Source of the DNA: Triops longicaudatus
Lineage: Eukaryota > Arthropoda > Branchiopoda > Notostraca > Triopsidae
Assembly (NCBI GenBank): GCA_022885665.1
Contig: JAGQDJ010000169.1
Span: 1-64,000 of the forward strand
Direction: 5' to 3'
DNA: 64,000 nt
Of this stretch, positions 24,601-34,213 are shown one piece after another. Position 1 is the stretch's first letter, and each line of letters starts with the position of its first letter. The notes under the pieces are model-generated. The model had not been told where the DNA came from, searched no databases, and saw only the letters and a list, made by a program, of their open reading frames with translations. A program made the translations under genes and the position numbers.

Positions 24601-27600
24601 TTAACCACCCCTCCCTGGAAAACATCCTCCAGTGCTCTGCCGAAATATTCGCCGGCATTCAAGCGCAAGGAATTGGCTGTTTACGCCGGGACCAATACGC
24701 GTAGCGGAACTGACACAACTACAGCAACGACAACCGCTTCGGACGTCAATCATCATGAGAGTGAAAGTCGCGACTCTCTAGAAGAATCTAGCGACACGGA
24801 TGCGGATTCAGCTGTCAGCTCGAGTCGGTCATCCTTCAGCCCGCCCGGGTCGCCAGTGCTCGACTTGGATAGCGCACGGGTGTTAAAACCTCATACGGTT
24901 GAAGCACTGAACCGCAAAAATGTGCTACAGTCGGCTAGGTTTAGTAGCGGAGCCGGATCAGGAGTGCTCAGCGAGAGTAATCTGTCGAGCAAAGCACCTT
25001 TGTCCGCCGCGTCAACTCACCCAGTGGCGAATGAAATTCAGGTGGATCGGAGCTCGATTGCACGTCAATCATCGGAGATTGAAGTCAAAACGGCGGTAGT
25101 CACAGAAGTATTTGACCCTGAAGAGCCGGTTTCTGCCCCAGCTATTGAAAGCGAGCAAGAGATTCCTGAAGCAACGCCTCGAAAATCAGCACCAACGCCA
25201 AACCTAGTGAAGGTGATAGAAGAACCGGCTTCGATGGAAACTCGTTTCAAAGCCACTAGCACAAAAAATCGTTCTGAAACGACAACCACGACAACTTTGG
25301 AGAAAACGGAGAAGAAAGATGGCGTAGCGGGACCGAAAAATTTCCGGGCGCTTGCTGAACGATGGGAACAACGATCACAAGATTCCTCTGCACCACTAGT
25401 GGTTACAGCATCATCACCGTCAGGGAATATGCCCCCCAAACAACAAACGGTGGTAAATCTGCGAAAGAACGATGCCACTTCGCCGGTTGAAGAAGTTTGG
25501 CCGTTTTATGGCGAATCGAGCGAAAGCGAACTGTCTCATTCTGGAAGTAGGGAAATGTTGGATATTTCGAATAAAGCTCTTCAACAGCGCCCTGAAGTTA
25601 AACCTCGCCGGTCGCTAGCGATTCACGAGATTCGACAGTCATTTGAACGAGCGGAACAGCTTTTATCGAACGGAAGGGAAGAAGAAAGAACGGAGCCCGC
25701 CACCAGTTCGATGGAAACGATAATGTCGCCACCGAGATTAATGGGAAACCGCAAAGACGTCGAGGTCGTACCCCATGCCATTTTTAACACGGCGTTGCCA
25801 AGTCAACCCCAGCTTACCAGCCATGCCAGATTATCGTCCTTGGACTCCATGACAAGTGATGAGTCCGGTTTGCAATTTGCAAATACGTATGGATATTTAG
25901 CAGGAATGAGTTCGGGAGGGACTTTAAGGGATAATTTTGGAAGTATCACCTCCCTGGCTTCTTCAACGTCGCTGATCTCTCCACAAGTAAGTTTAATATA
26001 GCTCTGGAAAGCAAACTAATACTGGATGAGCTAATTCGTTAGGAGTTGCAACAACTGTTGGAAGAAGCCAATCAATCTTTGGAGGAATCGGGCACCCCGT
26101 CACATGAAATTGTAGTCGTGGTTCTACACCGTGGCGAGGGTTCCCTTGGGGTTACATCTGCTTCTCTAGGATTAGGGATTACTTTGGCTGGCGGTGCAGA
26201 TTACGAAACAAAAGAAATTACGGTGAGTTTCTTTTTTCCCTTGAAGTCGCATCCGTTAATGTTGTGATTTCAATCGAAGGTGCACAAAGTGATCTCGGGC
26301 AGCTTGGCAGATCGTGACGGTCGCATTAAAAAGGGAGATAGAGTCCTATCTATCAACGGCAAAAGTCTCAAAGGTGTCACACACCGAGAAGCCCTTACTA
26401 TTCTGAAGGTAAAGCTTAAGGGGAAGAATAACTCACTGGCTCATAACTCACTTTTATCTGGCTTGATACATTGGTTCGCAGTCTCTACTGTAGGTCGGGG
26501 ACTGCGTGGATAGTATCGCCAGGTTGGCCGAGTGGTTAAGGCGCCAGACTTAAGATCTGGTTCCCGATTGGGAGCGTGGGTTCGAGCCCCACACCTGGCA
26601 AATTTTTTCCCCTTTTTTCTTTTTCTTTCTATATTTACGGTATTCTGTCCCATAAGCTTAAATTCGTATTTTCATGTTTCTTTTCAACATTTCCGTCGTA
26701 TTAATTTAGATTAAAATTTTTATTCCGCTTGTTTCCTCTCCTTGTTCTTTTCTTTGCGTCTTGGCCCATCGCCAGGTTGGCCGAGTGGTTAAGGCGCCAG
26801 ACTTAAGATCTGGTTCCCGATTGGGAGCGTGGGTTCGAACCCCACATCTGGCAAAAATTTATTTTTTCTCTTGCCGTGTTTAATGTTTATGTTTTATTTA
26901 GATTACGTTATAACTCATGTTATACTTTTATATTATAGATATTTAAAATCTTTATTACATATTTTTACGATTGGATTCAGTATTTCGTTTTATCACCTTT
27001 TTGCCGACATATTGGTCCTTTTAATTTGGAATAACTCGTGCATGAATATTCTAGTGCTTATGCTGTATTCATAATTATTTCTTCAAGAAATTGTCTATGC
27101 TTTTTTATAAATTTGTATGCAAGTAATTTTTTCTCGTTTCTATAGACCCCGCGTCCGGAAGTGGTACTGGTGCTCTCACGAAGCCGCTCAGTTACTCCCC
27201 AATCCCAAGAACCACTTGAAGATTCCACTTCTTTCGGATCACAGGCTGGAAGCAGCCAATCCAATGTGAAGCTTTCTTCCTCGCTTATTTCTTCTCGGCC
27301 CCCGCGAATTCTTGAAAGTCCAATGGATAGTCAATCATTGGCTTCAGGTAAATGAAGCACTCTCATACCTAATACCCAATATTAGTTAATAATTTCTTTA
27401 ATTGCAGATGGTATTGAAGAAGATAGCCTACGTGGTCCAGTAATAACTACTTGCTTGTGTAAAGATGGCGCAGGCTTGGGATTTAGTCTAGAAGGAGGCA
27501 AGGATTCTCCTTTGGGTGATAGACCACTTACGGTCAAAAAGATATTTACTGGTAACATTGGCTCTGCCATCGTTTCTCAAACTTCTTTCGTCTAATAGTT

Positions 27601-27777
27601 CATGTTTTAGGAGGTGCGGCGTGTAAAAACGACGTGTTGCGAGTTGGGGATCAAATCCTATCTGTGAATGGCATAGATGTGACTTGCATGTCACGAATTG
27701 AAGCATGGAATCTGATGAAAAAGCTGCCAGACGGCACCGTTTCTTTACGAATTCGTCAATTGTTGAAAAACGCGTGA
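4836..27777 (+). CDS. Pro-interleukin-16/PDZD2-like protein with two C-terminal PDZ domains (8 coding exons seen)
   Basis: I join 4898(or 4836)-6606, 21785-21949, 23492-25986, 26043-26222, 26280-26408, 27146-27347, 27408-27551 and 27611-27777. Every junction is GT..AG and the phases agree throughout (1,1,0,0,0,1,1). The sum is about 1,730 codons ending in TGA. The first three exons encode a long Ser/Thr/Pro/basic region without a fold. The last five encode two PDZ domains. Their carboxylate loops read GLGI and GLGF, and the patterns VLSINGKSLKGVTHREAL and EAWNLMKKLPDGTVSLRIR closely match the last two PDZ domains of vertebrate pro-IL-16. Such proteins are intracellular scaffolds that bind C-terminal peptides; cytokine activity should not be assumed in an invertebrate. 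PDZD2 is the main alternative family. The exon chain is confident. The true N-terminus is not, and exons upstream of 4836 may be missing. Confidence 0.8.
11926..11936. repeat. Poly-G run (11)
   Basis: Eleven consecutive G in the long PDZ intron. Confidence 0.95.
14860..15712 (+). mobile_element. Deleted pogo/Tigger-like DNA transposon
   Basis: The ends are imperfect inverted repeats: GGAGAGTGGGGCAAATTCGG at the left, and at the right GTCCCAATCTGCCCCACTCC, whose complement is GGAGTGGGGCAGATTGGGAC. Between them, about 15,027-15,270 in one + frame with a single internal stop, lies a decayed transposase piece. It has RRVLIKKQETELANNL (like the pogo second helix-turn-helix start) and VTGLDWLREFMKRNTSL, matching the pattern (A/T)GxDWLxxFLKRxPxLSLR of CENP-B/pogo-type DNA-binding domains. 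No DDE catalytic domain is visible, so the copy is non-autonomous. It sits in the 15-kb PDZ-gene intron. Confidence 0.7.
15788..15806. repeat. G9-A-G9 tract
   Basis: Two nine-G runs separated by one A, preceded by a T run; lies 76 bp beyond the pogo-like element. Confidence 0.95.
21785..21949 (+). CDS. PDZ gene, second visible coding exon
   Basis: The exon is 165 bp, phase 1 to 1, preceded by tttttacag and followed by gtaaaa. It encodes a basic Ser/Ala/Arg-rich segment (for example KRAAKRSVSVPEIV) and then an acidic/Cys patch. It lies 15 kb downstream of the previous exon. Because the length is a multiple of three with equal phases, it could be skipped without a frameshift. No domain is recognised. 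Confidence 0.65.
21950..23491 (+). other. Intron of the PDZ gene, no feature seen
   Basis: Bounded by gtaaaa and tgctgtag. It includes a CAG/CAA-rich patch near 22590 and otherwise unremarkable A+T-rich DNA. Confidence 0.65.
23492..25986 (+). CDS. PDZ gene, large central disordered exon
   Basis: The exon is 2,495 bp. The acceptor is ttgctgtag and the donor is gtaagt at 25987 (phase 0). It encodes about 831 residues rich in Ser, Thr, Pro and charged residues, with basic clusters early and acidic stretches later. SxIP-type motifs are TTIP at 24229-24240 and SKIP at 24484-24495, each followed by V-P. Short possibly conserved islands include a FRALAERWEQRS motif near 25342-25377 and an IHEIRQSFERAEQLL amphipathic helix near 25621-25665. 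The internal Met at 23503 could start a shorter isoform, but the exon joins in frame with its upstream neighbour. Confidence 0.8.
26043..26222 (+). CDS. PDZ gene exon: start of the first PDZ domain
   Basis: The exon is 180 bp, phase 0/0. A short Glu/Gln/Leu helix leads into beta strands 1-3 of a PDZ domain. The peptide-binding loop reads GLGITLAGG. The intron before it is only 56 bp. Confidence 0.88.
26280..26408 (+). CDS. PDZ gene exon: core of the first PDZ domain
   Basis: The exon is 129 bp, phase 0/0, and encodes 43 residues. They include the ADRDGRIKKGDRVLSINGKS core and the alpha-B helix with the ligand-contact His (THREAL), which suggests class I ligands (S/T-x-hydrophobic-COOH). It is followed by gtaaag. 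Confidence 0.9.
26518..26600 (+). tRNA. tRNA-Leu (anticodon UAA), copy 1
   Basis: This is an 83-nt cloverleaf without an intron. Acceptor GCCAGGT pairs fully with ACCTGGC, with A as discriminator. The D arm is TGGCCGAGTGGTTAAGGC (internal A box). The anticodon loop CTTAAGA sits between CCAGA and TCTGG. The long variable arm TCCCGATTGGGA is typical of class II Leu. The T arm reads GTGGG-TTCGAGC-CCCAC. A T run about 5 bp downstream fits a Pol III terminator. It lies on the sense strand inside an intron of the PDZ gene. Confidence 0.97.
26771..26853 (+). tRNA. tRNA-Leu (anticodon UAA), copy 2
   Basis: This is a tandem copy 170 bp after copy 1, same strand and length. It differs at two positions: TTCGAAC instead of TTCGAGC in the T loop, and ATCTGGC instead of ACCTGGC in the acceptor, which gives one G-U pair. 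All cloverleaf stems and the internal Pol III boxes are intact. T runs follow within about 10-15 bp. Spacer sequences differ, so only the gene and about 3 bp upstream are duplicated. Confidence 0.97.
27146..27347 (+). CDS. PDZ gene exon: end of the first PDZ domain and inter-PDZ linker
   Basis: The exon is 202 bp, entered in phase 0 and left in phase 1. It starts with the last PDZ strand (EVVLVLSRSRS) and continues as a Ser/Gln-rich linker. The upstream intron (26409-27145) contains the two tRNA genes. Confidence 0.85.
27408..27551 (+). CDS. PDZ gene exon: start of the second PDZ domain
   Basis: The exon is 144 bp, phase 1/1. It encodes GAGLGFSLEGGKDSPLGDRP, the GLGF loop and following loop that are diagnostic of the last PDZ of pro-IL-16/PDZD2, and then the strand LTVKKIFTG. 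Confidence 0.88.
27611..27777 (+). CDS. PDZ gene last coding exon: end of the second PDZ domain and stop
   Basis: The exon is 167 bp, entered in phase 1, and ends with TGA at 27775-27777. It encodes the DVLRVGDQILSVNGIDV core, the SRIEAWNLMKKLPDG helix and a short tail (RQLLKNA). Confidence 0.88.
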
Positions 27778-28562
27778 AAATCTTCACCTGACGGGAAAAA
27801 AAAGGGAATCGATAAACACAACGACTACCGGTTTTAGGTCTGTCTGGAAATTCAAGGGTAATTTAATTGGGGGAAAATTTATTGGACCGGTGCAATTGGT
27901 CAAGTTCCTTTTCCTGGGGAAATTGGGGTTGAGGTCATTTTCCCGTTACACACACACACACACACACACGCGCACACACACAAAAAAATCAGTGAAAAAA
28001 CAGCAAACAGACAAAATAATATTGATAGCGTGATGAAAAATTATTTCTAAATCGTGTAAGACTTTGCTTATATTGACCTATCCTTAAACGTTTCGGCCAT
28101 GTACTCCGTCCACAGCTTAACTTGTTTTCTTTTACGCTGATCCTTTTTTTGACTGGATATCCTCTTCTTTCTACGAACATGTTAGCTTCATTCCAGCTGC
28201 CCCAAAAATTTTTATTGTGCTATTTTTTGTTAGTTACTTCTACCCAAGCTTACCATTGTAAACCCCGCAGTAGAAGTTAAAGAAATTCATGAAGAAATTT
28301 TGTCGGTTCTTCACTCCTCCTTTTCCCTTTTTACTTCTTTATACGTTTTACGCATACTAAATATTTTCCAAGCTTAATTGATTTACGGGACCATGCGTAG
28401 GCATTACCCAAATGTGGAATGTGCCTTAAAATATATGTATTTCTTTACTAATACCACTACAATGGTTAACATTTATAAAACTGAGAATCTATGACATTAC
28501 CACACTGCTGCTACTTTAACAGCCAACAAACCAACAATACCAGACATACATGTACAAAATAA
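27778..28562. other. Convergent 3' flanks of the PDZ gene and LRRC49
   Basis: 785 bp between two stop codons facing each other. It holds the CA repeat. A possible - strand AATAAA for LRRC49 lies at 28216-28211. I see no canonical + strand AATAAA, so the PDZ transcript end is undetermined and the 3' UTRs may overlap. Confidence 0.5.
27948..27982. repeat. CA microsatellite
   Basis: About 17 CA units with one CGCG interruption, in the 3' flank of the PDZ gene. Confidence 0.95.
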
Positions 28563-28802
28563 CTAAAACAATAGTCCCGTAGTTCGACTGCGTAGAATAG
28601 TTTGAGCATTTGCCTGGAGGGCCTCCATACTTTTCGTTTTGTAATCAGTCACGGATTCCAGCGTCTGCAACGCGTCGTGAGTCAAACCTTCCACGATCTG
28701 TGGCCAGACTTGACGTAAACGGTGAATTTTCGCTACTGATGCGATCGTACTTTCCATGAGTCGTCCCACAGTCAGCTTAGCTTTTTGTCTAATGGGGTCG
28801 TC
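28563..28802 (-). CDS. LRRC49: LRRC49 exon 6 (C-terminal helices, stop)
   Basis: The exon is 240 bp, entered in phase 0 after ttctaacag, stop at 28565-28563. Helical, with the LRQVWPQIVEGLTHDALQTL segment that parallels the end of vertebrate LRRC49. Confidence 0.85.
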   Translation of the reverse strand, partial: DDPIRQKAKLTVGRLMESTIASVAKIHRLRQVWPQIVEGLTHDALQTLESVTDYKTKSMEALQANAQTILRSRTTGLLF

Positions 28803-31327
28803 CTGTTAGAAGGAAATCGAATTTAGTTTAACTTTTTATTGCACAATGAAGACGCGTACAGGCTTGAGGGGTTTGTAAATTAATTTATCCCTTAAGATCG
28901 CCGGCGGTTGTTCGGTATCTTCGTCGGAAGTACACGTCTGTTCTGTTGGGAGCAGTAACTCTATCAATGACTCAAGATTCCTGTATTCGTCCGCTTCTTT
29001 CTTGAGCTCTTGATCCACCTATGAGTAAGCGAAAATGTTTCTCATGAGAAATGCCTAATCTTCCTATAAAAAAAAGAGAAGACGCTAATAAATACAAAAT
29101 AAAAACAGGAATTTACGTCTTGTTTGTTAATGTGTACGAGACCATCTCCTAAGCGAAATACGGCATAAGCCTTCCAAGGCTTTTGATAAAGTAAATTTCC
29201 GTCGGGTTGGACGTCAAGGGATGTAAGGGGCGACGCCGTGGCTTTCCAACTGGCTAGGGCATTGAGTTGCGCCAACGTGTTTAAGTGCGTGTTTTCCAGC
29301 TCTAATCGTTGGAGATTGGGGAACCACTGCTTGAGTTTGGTCCAGTAAGGGATCAAGGAGTCGAAATGCACCATTTGGAGGGATAATGTGTGAACCGTGT
29401 ATGCAACTTCGGGGGGCCATGTACGACTCATTAAGGGCCGCAAAGCGTTAAGGCCAGCTACTTGCAATACGCCACTGTCGACCGTAAGCAAGTAATCTTT
29501 GCCTTCGTCCCTGCACCGTGGGCTGGGAGTATTCATGACCTGATCTTTTCTGGCGTCATCTCTTCGTGAGCGATGAGGATTAGAGGAGGCAACGGAGTCA
29601 AGGGACCCCGTTCGACGAATGTGAGTCGGGACGTCTGAAACATCTTCTGAATCCGATTCGGAGGTCCACGTTGACTCGGAAATGAGATCTATTTTCGGCG
29701 TATAAGCAGACTTAGAGCGATTCAATTTTCGGACAGATAAAGAGTGATGGGTTGGGTGGTGGTTGCATTTCTTGGCGGACTGTGTCGTCCGAACGCTTTC
29801 CTTTTCACGGTTTTTACCACCCATACTGGGAAGTGGGGGTAAACCCTCCTTTTTCTTGATTACAGTAACCGCCGCTGAAGTAGAAACAGGCCGTCCTGGC
29901 TCGGGACCTTTATTAACTTGTTCCAGCGATTGATTAATCCGAGGCCACGGCCGCACGACGGCGGTTTGAGGCGGTATGCTTCGCAGGCGGCTCCAACGCA
30001 CCGATCGCTCTTCTTCCCACTGCTGTCGGGCATTTATGAGTGTTAGCGCAACTTCGCTCATGGTGGACTGGTTTTCGCGAGCCTGAATTTTTGTGTGCGA
30101 GACGGACTTATGGCCCGATTTAACCTTGCGCTCACTCAACGAGTTGCCTTTGATGACCCAGGAAATTTGCGGGTCTTTGCTAAGCTTTTTATTCGCCATC
30201 CAAGCAATAGCTTCTCGCTTAAACGCTATGGATATATCCGCGTCGTCCAATTTGAGTAACGTTGGTCCATGACTGACAACGTAACGCACATAATCTGGAA
30301 TAAGAGTGATGGGGTTTCCGTCCAAGGATAATTCGAGTAAGGCACCGAGATGGGAAATCGAATTTACATTCTCCAACCTAATTTTTTTTAGAAATAATGA
30401 TAAATTCAAATATACTAACATTTCACGTCTAATACACGAAAGCACAAATGGTATCCAATATTACTGAAAAGAAACATCACTTCGTAACAAACCTAATACA
30501 TTTTCCCATTGTGTATTACTTTTCAAAGATGAAAAAGCTAGGAATTTATCCCTAAAGAAAAATAAACACGTGTTTTTGTTATGTTGAGTATGAAGGAGAA
30601 AAAATTAACCTTTGTATTTTATTACTGCTGAGATAAAGACGTTCCAACCGCTTAAGTTCGCTTAGATCATTTAACAGCGAAATGTGATTCCGCCTCAAGT
30701 TGAGTTCTTGTAAATTGGATAGGTTTTCCAAGCCACTAATCTTGCGTATAGAATTGGCTGCCAGGTTCAGAACCCTTAGACTTTTCAAGGTGTTCAAGTT
30801 GTTGATAAGAGTGATCTGATTGCCGTGCAGGTCCAAGATATCCAAGCGTTCCAAATGGCCCAGCCCTTCAATCCTTTTAATCCTGACCGTAGTTTGAAGG
30901 CAAATAGTATAACGGTGGATCAACAACGATAATTAATTATGAGATAGTCACCTGTTTTTGCCAAGCATGAGCACTCTCAGGTTCCCGAGCAGCTCCAAGC
31001 CGGAAATCCGCTCAATTTTGTTCCCGTACAAATTGAGTACGATGAGAGCATGCAAGGAAGACAAGGAATCCATTCGGGCGATTAGGTTGTGTTGTAGGGA
31101 AATCATTTGTACAGTCTCTTTCCCTTTAAAGGATGGTATGTTGGCCAGTCCGCACCTGCGGTACACAGAGGGGGATAGAAAGCAGAAAAAGGGCTCATGG
31201 AGACCTCTAATCACATTTCTCTTTTAATTTATCACCTGTCCATTGTGACGCTCTCTCCCAAGCGAGCGGAGGGAGTCGTCGTAGTAGCGGGCTGCGCCGA
31301 CGTCGATACCCTTTTACGTCCATTCAT
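28563..31327 (-). CDS. LRRC49: Leucine-rich repeat-containing protein 49 (tubulin polyglutamylase complex subunit)
   Basis: Six exons in transcription order: 31327-31236, 31155-30952, 30882-30610, 30377-29117, 29018-28860, 28802-28563. Together they are 2,229 bp, 742 residues plus stop; human LRRC49 is close to 690. All junctions are GT..AG with agreeing phases. Residues about 40-215 form eight SDS22-like repeats with the LxLxxNxI pattern (LNLYGNKIERIS, LDLHGNQITLIN, LNLRRNHISLLN and others) and an LRR cap. A long low-complexity middle follows, then a conserved domain and a C-terminal helical part containing the VWPQIVEGL pattern seen in vertebrate LRRC49. In mammals LRRC49 works with TTLL1, TPGS1, TPGS2 and NICN1 in glutamylating tubulin at centrioles, cilia and axons. 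The gene is convergent with the PDZ gene and lies downstream of CKS1 on the same strand. Confidence 0.9.
28860..29018 (-). CDS. LRRC49: LRRC49 exon 5
   Basis: The exon is 159 bp, phase 0/0, and encodes 53 residues of charged helix and acidic loop (starts VDQELKKEADEYR). It could be skipped in frame. Assignment rests on clean splice sites and joining frames rather than on strong similarity. Confidence 0.72.
29117..30377 (-). CDS. LRRC49: LRRC49 exon 4 (LRR cap, low-complexity middle, conserved domain)
   Basis: The exon is 1,261 bp and ends in phase 0 before gtaaat. It starts with the last LRRs (LENVN, LSLDGNPITLIPDYVRYV) and a cap, continues as a Ser/Arg/Lys-rich segment, and ends in a domain where YTVHTLSLQMVHFDSLIPYW and WKAYAVFRLGDGLVHINKQD align by pattern with the vertebrate C-terminal half. 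The first part of this open frame (upstream of 30377) is intron. Confidence 0.88.
30610..30882 (-). CDS. LRRC49: LRRC49 exon 3 (LRR core)
   Basis: The exon is 273 bp, phase 2/2, and encodes four successive 22-residue LRRs ending at LYLSSNKIQ. The upstream intron is 69 bp. Confidence 0.9.
30952..31155 (-). CDS. LRRC49: LRRC49 exon 2 (first LRRs)
   Basis: The exon is 204 bp, phase 2/2, with acceptor taccgcag. It encodes the pre-LRR segment CGLANIPSFKG and the repeats around SLQHNLIARMD, LNLYGNKIERIS and LMLGKNR. Confidence 0.88.
31236..31327 (-). CDS. LRRC49: LRRC49 exon 1
   Basis: The exon is 92 bp and ends in phase 2 before gtgata. Its ATG at 31327-31325 opens an N-terminus rich in Thr, Ser, Ala and Pro. 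The start was chosen because this frame joins exon 2 exactly (AG+G). An overlapping ATG four bases downstream is in another frame. Confidence 0.7.
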
Positions 31328-32183
31328 TCCTGGAACACAACTCGGGGAAAAGACCCAACTACTCAGTCTTACAAGATAATCATCTTTAATCGTATGGCAA
31401 GCTTTTGAATAGCAAGTATGGCCTAAGGTGGGATATGTGTGGCTTCACAAGGGTGAAGTGATAATGAGTGACGATTACTAAAATAAATTGCAGAGTGCAG
31501 AAGAATATCCGGAAAAGCGCCAATAAATTAGATACGTGAACTAAAGAAGTTACATCGATATTTTTTTTTATCCAATTATGTTCGAGAATTCTTACCCACA
31601 GTTGATGCTCAATATTTTACCTGCGTGCTAGATTCACTTCATACATGATCTACTCTCATTCTCTCCTGGCTTGTTACGTTACCATGGATACCTGATTTTG
31701 TCGGGTGTAAATGCGTAGTAACTCACGGAGTTTAAGATCGCCTATTTTTCCCTTACCCTTTTGAAGAACACGAATTAAGCCTTTAGATCACTTGAGAATG
31801 CGTAGTAAGTAACAAGGCGAACAATTATTTAAGAGTATGCGTTCCTGTTGCATCGTGTACTACCGTTGAAAAATCAGTAGGCACCACAGTTAAATTTTCA
31901 CGGGACAGGAAGACACTTGTACGCTTAAAATCCCAAGAAGTAATTTGCAAAAAAAGAGTACGTTTCCACCCCAAGACAGCAAAGATTGAAGAGTGAAAAA
32001 CAAACTTCATGAAACAGCTGAAGCGAAAGTAGTTCATGGCAAACGAGTTGAGGGGCGTAAATTACACGTATGTACACAACGCATGTGATATGGCAATGGA
32101 TTGCGACCAAAAATATTTATATATGAGCACAGTCGAAGACCATTGGAAGATTGTGCGCCCCATTAAATTCAAAAATTTAACGG
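31328..32183. other. Spacer between CKS1 stop and LRRC49 start
   Basis: 856 bp, A+T-rich. It should contain the CKS1 3' UTR and the LRRC49 promoter or 5' UTR. No coding pattern; no clear TATA box or polyadenylation signal identified. Confidence 0.6.
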
Positions 32184-32254
32184 CTACTGTTCTGATGATT
32201 CTTCTTTGGGTGGTGGATTAGTAACTGGGCGACGGAACAGTAGGATATGAGGCT
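32184..32254 (-). CDS. CKS1: CKS1 exon 3
   Basis: Entered in phase 1 after ttgaacag. It encodes EPHILLFRRPV, the short tail and TAG. Confidence 0.95.
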
Positions 32255-32601
32255 CTGTTCAAGAGATAAGCAAGTTAGGGACGCCATAAGGAAAGGAAAG
32301 TTCTAGATTTGGATACTACCTGGCTGATGAATCATGTAGTGAACCCAGCCTTGGCTTTGTTGCACTCCCAAGCTTCTCCACTCTGCTTCTGACATTAGGT
32401 GGGATTTTGGAACCAATTTGGCCAATTCTTTAGGAAGCATAACGTGCCTGAAGTAAACGCAAAGAAACTTTTATAGTGATCTTTTGGTACAAGTTCAGGA
32501 GCATTTTATTCGGACTAATAATATACAAAGAGATGCCTTTACCTGTACTCAAATTTATCGTCATAATACTTGTCGGAGTAGTAGATATTCTTGTGAGACA
32601 T
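32184..32601 (-). CDS. CKS1: Cyclin-dependent kinases regulatory subunit (CKS1/Suc1 family)
   Basis: Three short exons at 32601-32543 (59 bp), 32447-32320 (128 bp) and 32254-32184 (71 bp) with 95- and 65-bp GT..AG introns join to 85 residues plus TAG; the family is usually about 79. The start MSHKNIYYSDKYYDDKFEYR and the middle block HVMLPKELAKLVPK with LGVQQSQGWVHYMIH are unmistakable. The beta-hinge HxPEPHILLFRRP, used for strand exchange and CDK contact, is intact. CKS proteins bind CDK1/CDK2 and phosphothreonine on multisite substrates. Insects have Cks30A and Cks85A; this copy resembles the CKS1B/Cks30A type. The short C-terminal tail (TNPPPKEESSEQ) is the only variable part. It is tandem with LRRC49. 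Confidence 0.96.
32320..32447 (-). CDS. CKS1: CKS1 exon 2
   Basis: Entered in phase 2 after tacttcag and left in phase 1 before gtagta. It carries the central conserved block through MIHQP. Confidence 0.95.
32543..32601 (-). CDS. CKS1: CKS1 exon 1
   Basis: Start ATG at 32601-32599 with A at -3. It ends in phase 2 at gagtacag|gt. Confidence 0.95.
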
Positions 32602-34201
32602 CTTCGTGGAAAATTAAATGAATGTGACCAGGAAGCTTGAGAAAGCACCACAAACAAAACGTGTCTGCCCACTGACGGTTACGCGCTGGATTTTGAAATA
32701 ACTCCTCTCTCAATAGTGACCGCGAATGCTGTCAGCATGAAACACTGACCGGAACAGCGAACAGCTTAGTTTGTTAAATTTATATGTTCAGATGTCGCGT
32801 CTGTCTTTTACCCGCTTTTACTTTTCAAAATGTCTTTCTTTTGTGTTGTTTTTTCTTTAAGAGACAACGTCCAGGATAGTTTGACTAAATCTTGGAATCT
32901 AAATTAACTTTTTTTTAAATAAAAAGCAAAAGAAATTCAGGAATCTGTTAAGGAAATAATAATGTTGGAAATTTTAGTTAATATACCCCGGTCAGTGGGA
33001 CATTGTCATGTCGCCTGCCATAAATTGCTGGTTGGCGTCTGTTAAGTTCACGGCGGACCTAGTAGACGGATTCTTGCGTATACAATGAGATTCTTTCTGA
33101 GGTAAGCTTTTCCTGTATTCAACACTGCGTACTAGTATGTTGTAAGAGTCATTGAACTTTCAGTACGGTGTAAGCGACAGTAGCAATTACTATAGCCACG
33201 CAACACGATAAATACTACGTGTTTTTCATCTGTACCCTTACCCTTGACCGTCGTACTGTGCATTTGCAGAAGAGAGGAAGAAAACTACTTTAGATATGTT
33301 TGAGTATGGAAGTGATTCGATGACCTAAAAGTTGGAAGCCTTGCTGAAAAGTATCGCAGACATGGTTTCTGTCTTTGCCAAGTAAGACATTTAGGTACAT
33401 TAATTTGTTTTACCTTGCTACTTAACCCATTTTGGAAAACTACTCAGCGATTTAAAGGCTTTGTATGCTTTTTCCAATACGGACAGTCGGGAAATACTAG
33501 CCCCTGAAAGGGCAGTGCCCCATAAATAAACCATATGAAGGTTGAATGTCAACCAGTAGTAGCGCAGCCACGGTTCCTTGTAACTATAACAACGGACTAC
33601 CGATGAAAGTTGTTTTCCAAAGAAACATAGCAGTACATCTCCATGTCTAGGGTTACGTCAGGTGCGTTATAAGGTCAAAGCAATTTTCTTAATTGTGTGT
33701 GGAGGGAAAGAAACAAACAGTCATAAATGCAATGTATCCGAACGACGAGTGCAATAGCATGATATATTCATAAACAGTCCAGTACTCATCAACGTTATAC
33801 TACCCAAGTTGTCAAATTATTTTTCAGAATTACTAAATATGGAAACACGTGCATCGTCCAAGCATGATTTCATGCTAAAGTTGGTTTTACTTTATCTCAA
33901 AATAAGATTATTTTGCCAAAAATAGAACTGGTACATTTTGTCAAACAAATATCTGATAAACATTGTACGGGAGGTACATCGTTATTTGGCTCTACAGCGT
34001 GAAGTGAACTTGCTGCCATATGAGCTTACAAAGAGGTGTTTCACCTATTTATTTTAATGGAAAAAGTCTTTAAGCAAAAATGCGATAAGTATTTCGAATC
34101 GAATTATGTAAATGATTTTCTAGGCTCAGAATTTAATATCTGCTTGGAGACGATTACAATTCGTGCCCAACTTTGGGGTTATAGCTTCTATTACAGTTTC
34201 G

Positions 34202-34213
34202 CCCCCCCCCCCC
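34202..34213. repeat. Poly-C run (12)
   Basis: Twelve consecutive C in intergenic DNA. Confidence 0.95.

Larger units (their letters stand above)
26409..27145 (+). other. Intron of the PDZ gene hosting two tRNA genes
   Basis: This 737-bp intron runs from gtaaag to tctatag and interrupts the first PDZ domain. Apart from the two tRNA-Leu genes it holds only A+T-rich sequence. Confidence 0.85.

Noticed and set aside
25065..25478. 137-codon - strand frame inside the large PDZ-gene exon
   Set aside because: Low-complexity Ser/Val/Phe mirror of the sense Lys/Glu/Thr codons; shadow.
26441..26714. Short frames overlapping the first tRNA
   Set aside because: They read through the tRNA gene itself and have no homologue.
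31197..31379. 60-codon + strand frame over LRRC49 exon 1
   Set aside because: Mirror of the LRRC49 first exon.
32430..32672. 80-codon - strand open frame over CKS1 exon 1
   Set aside because: Wrong frame; the real product is the spliced CKS1 reading from 32601.
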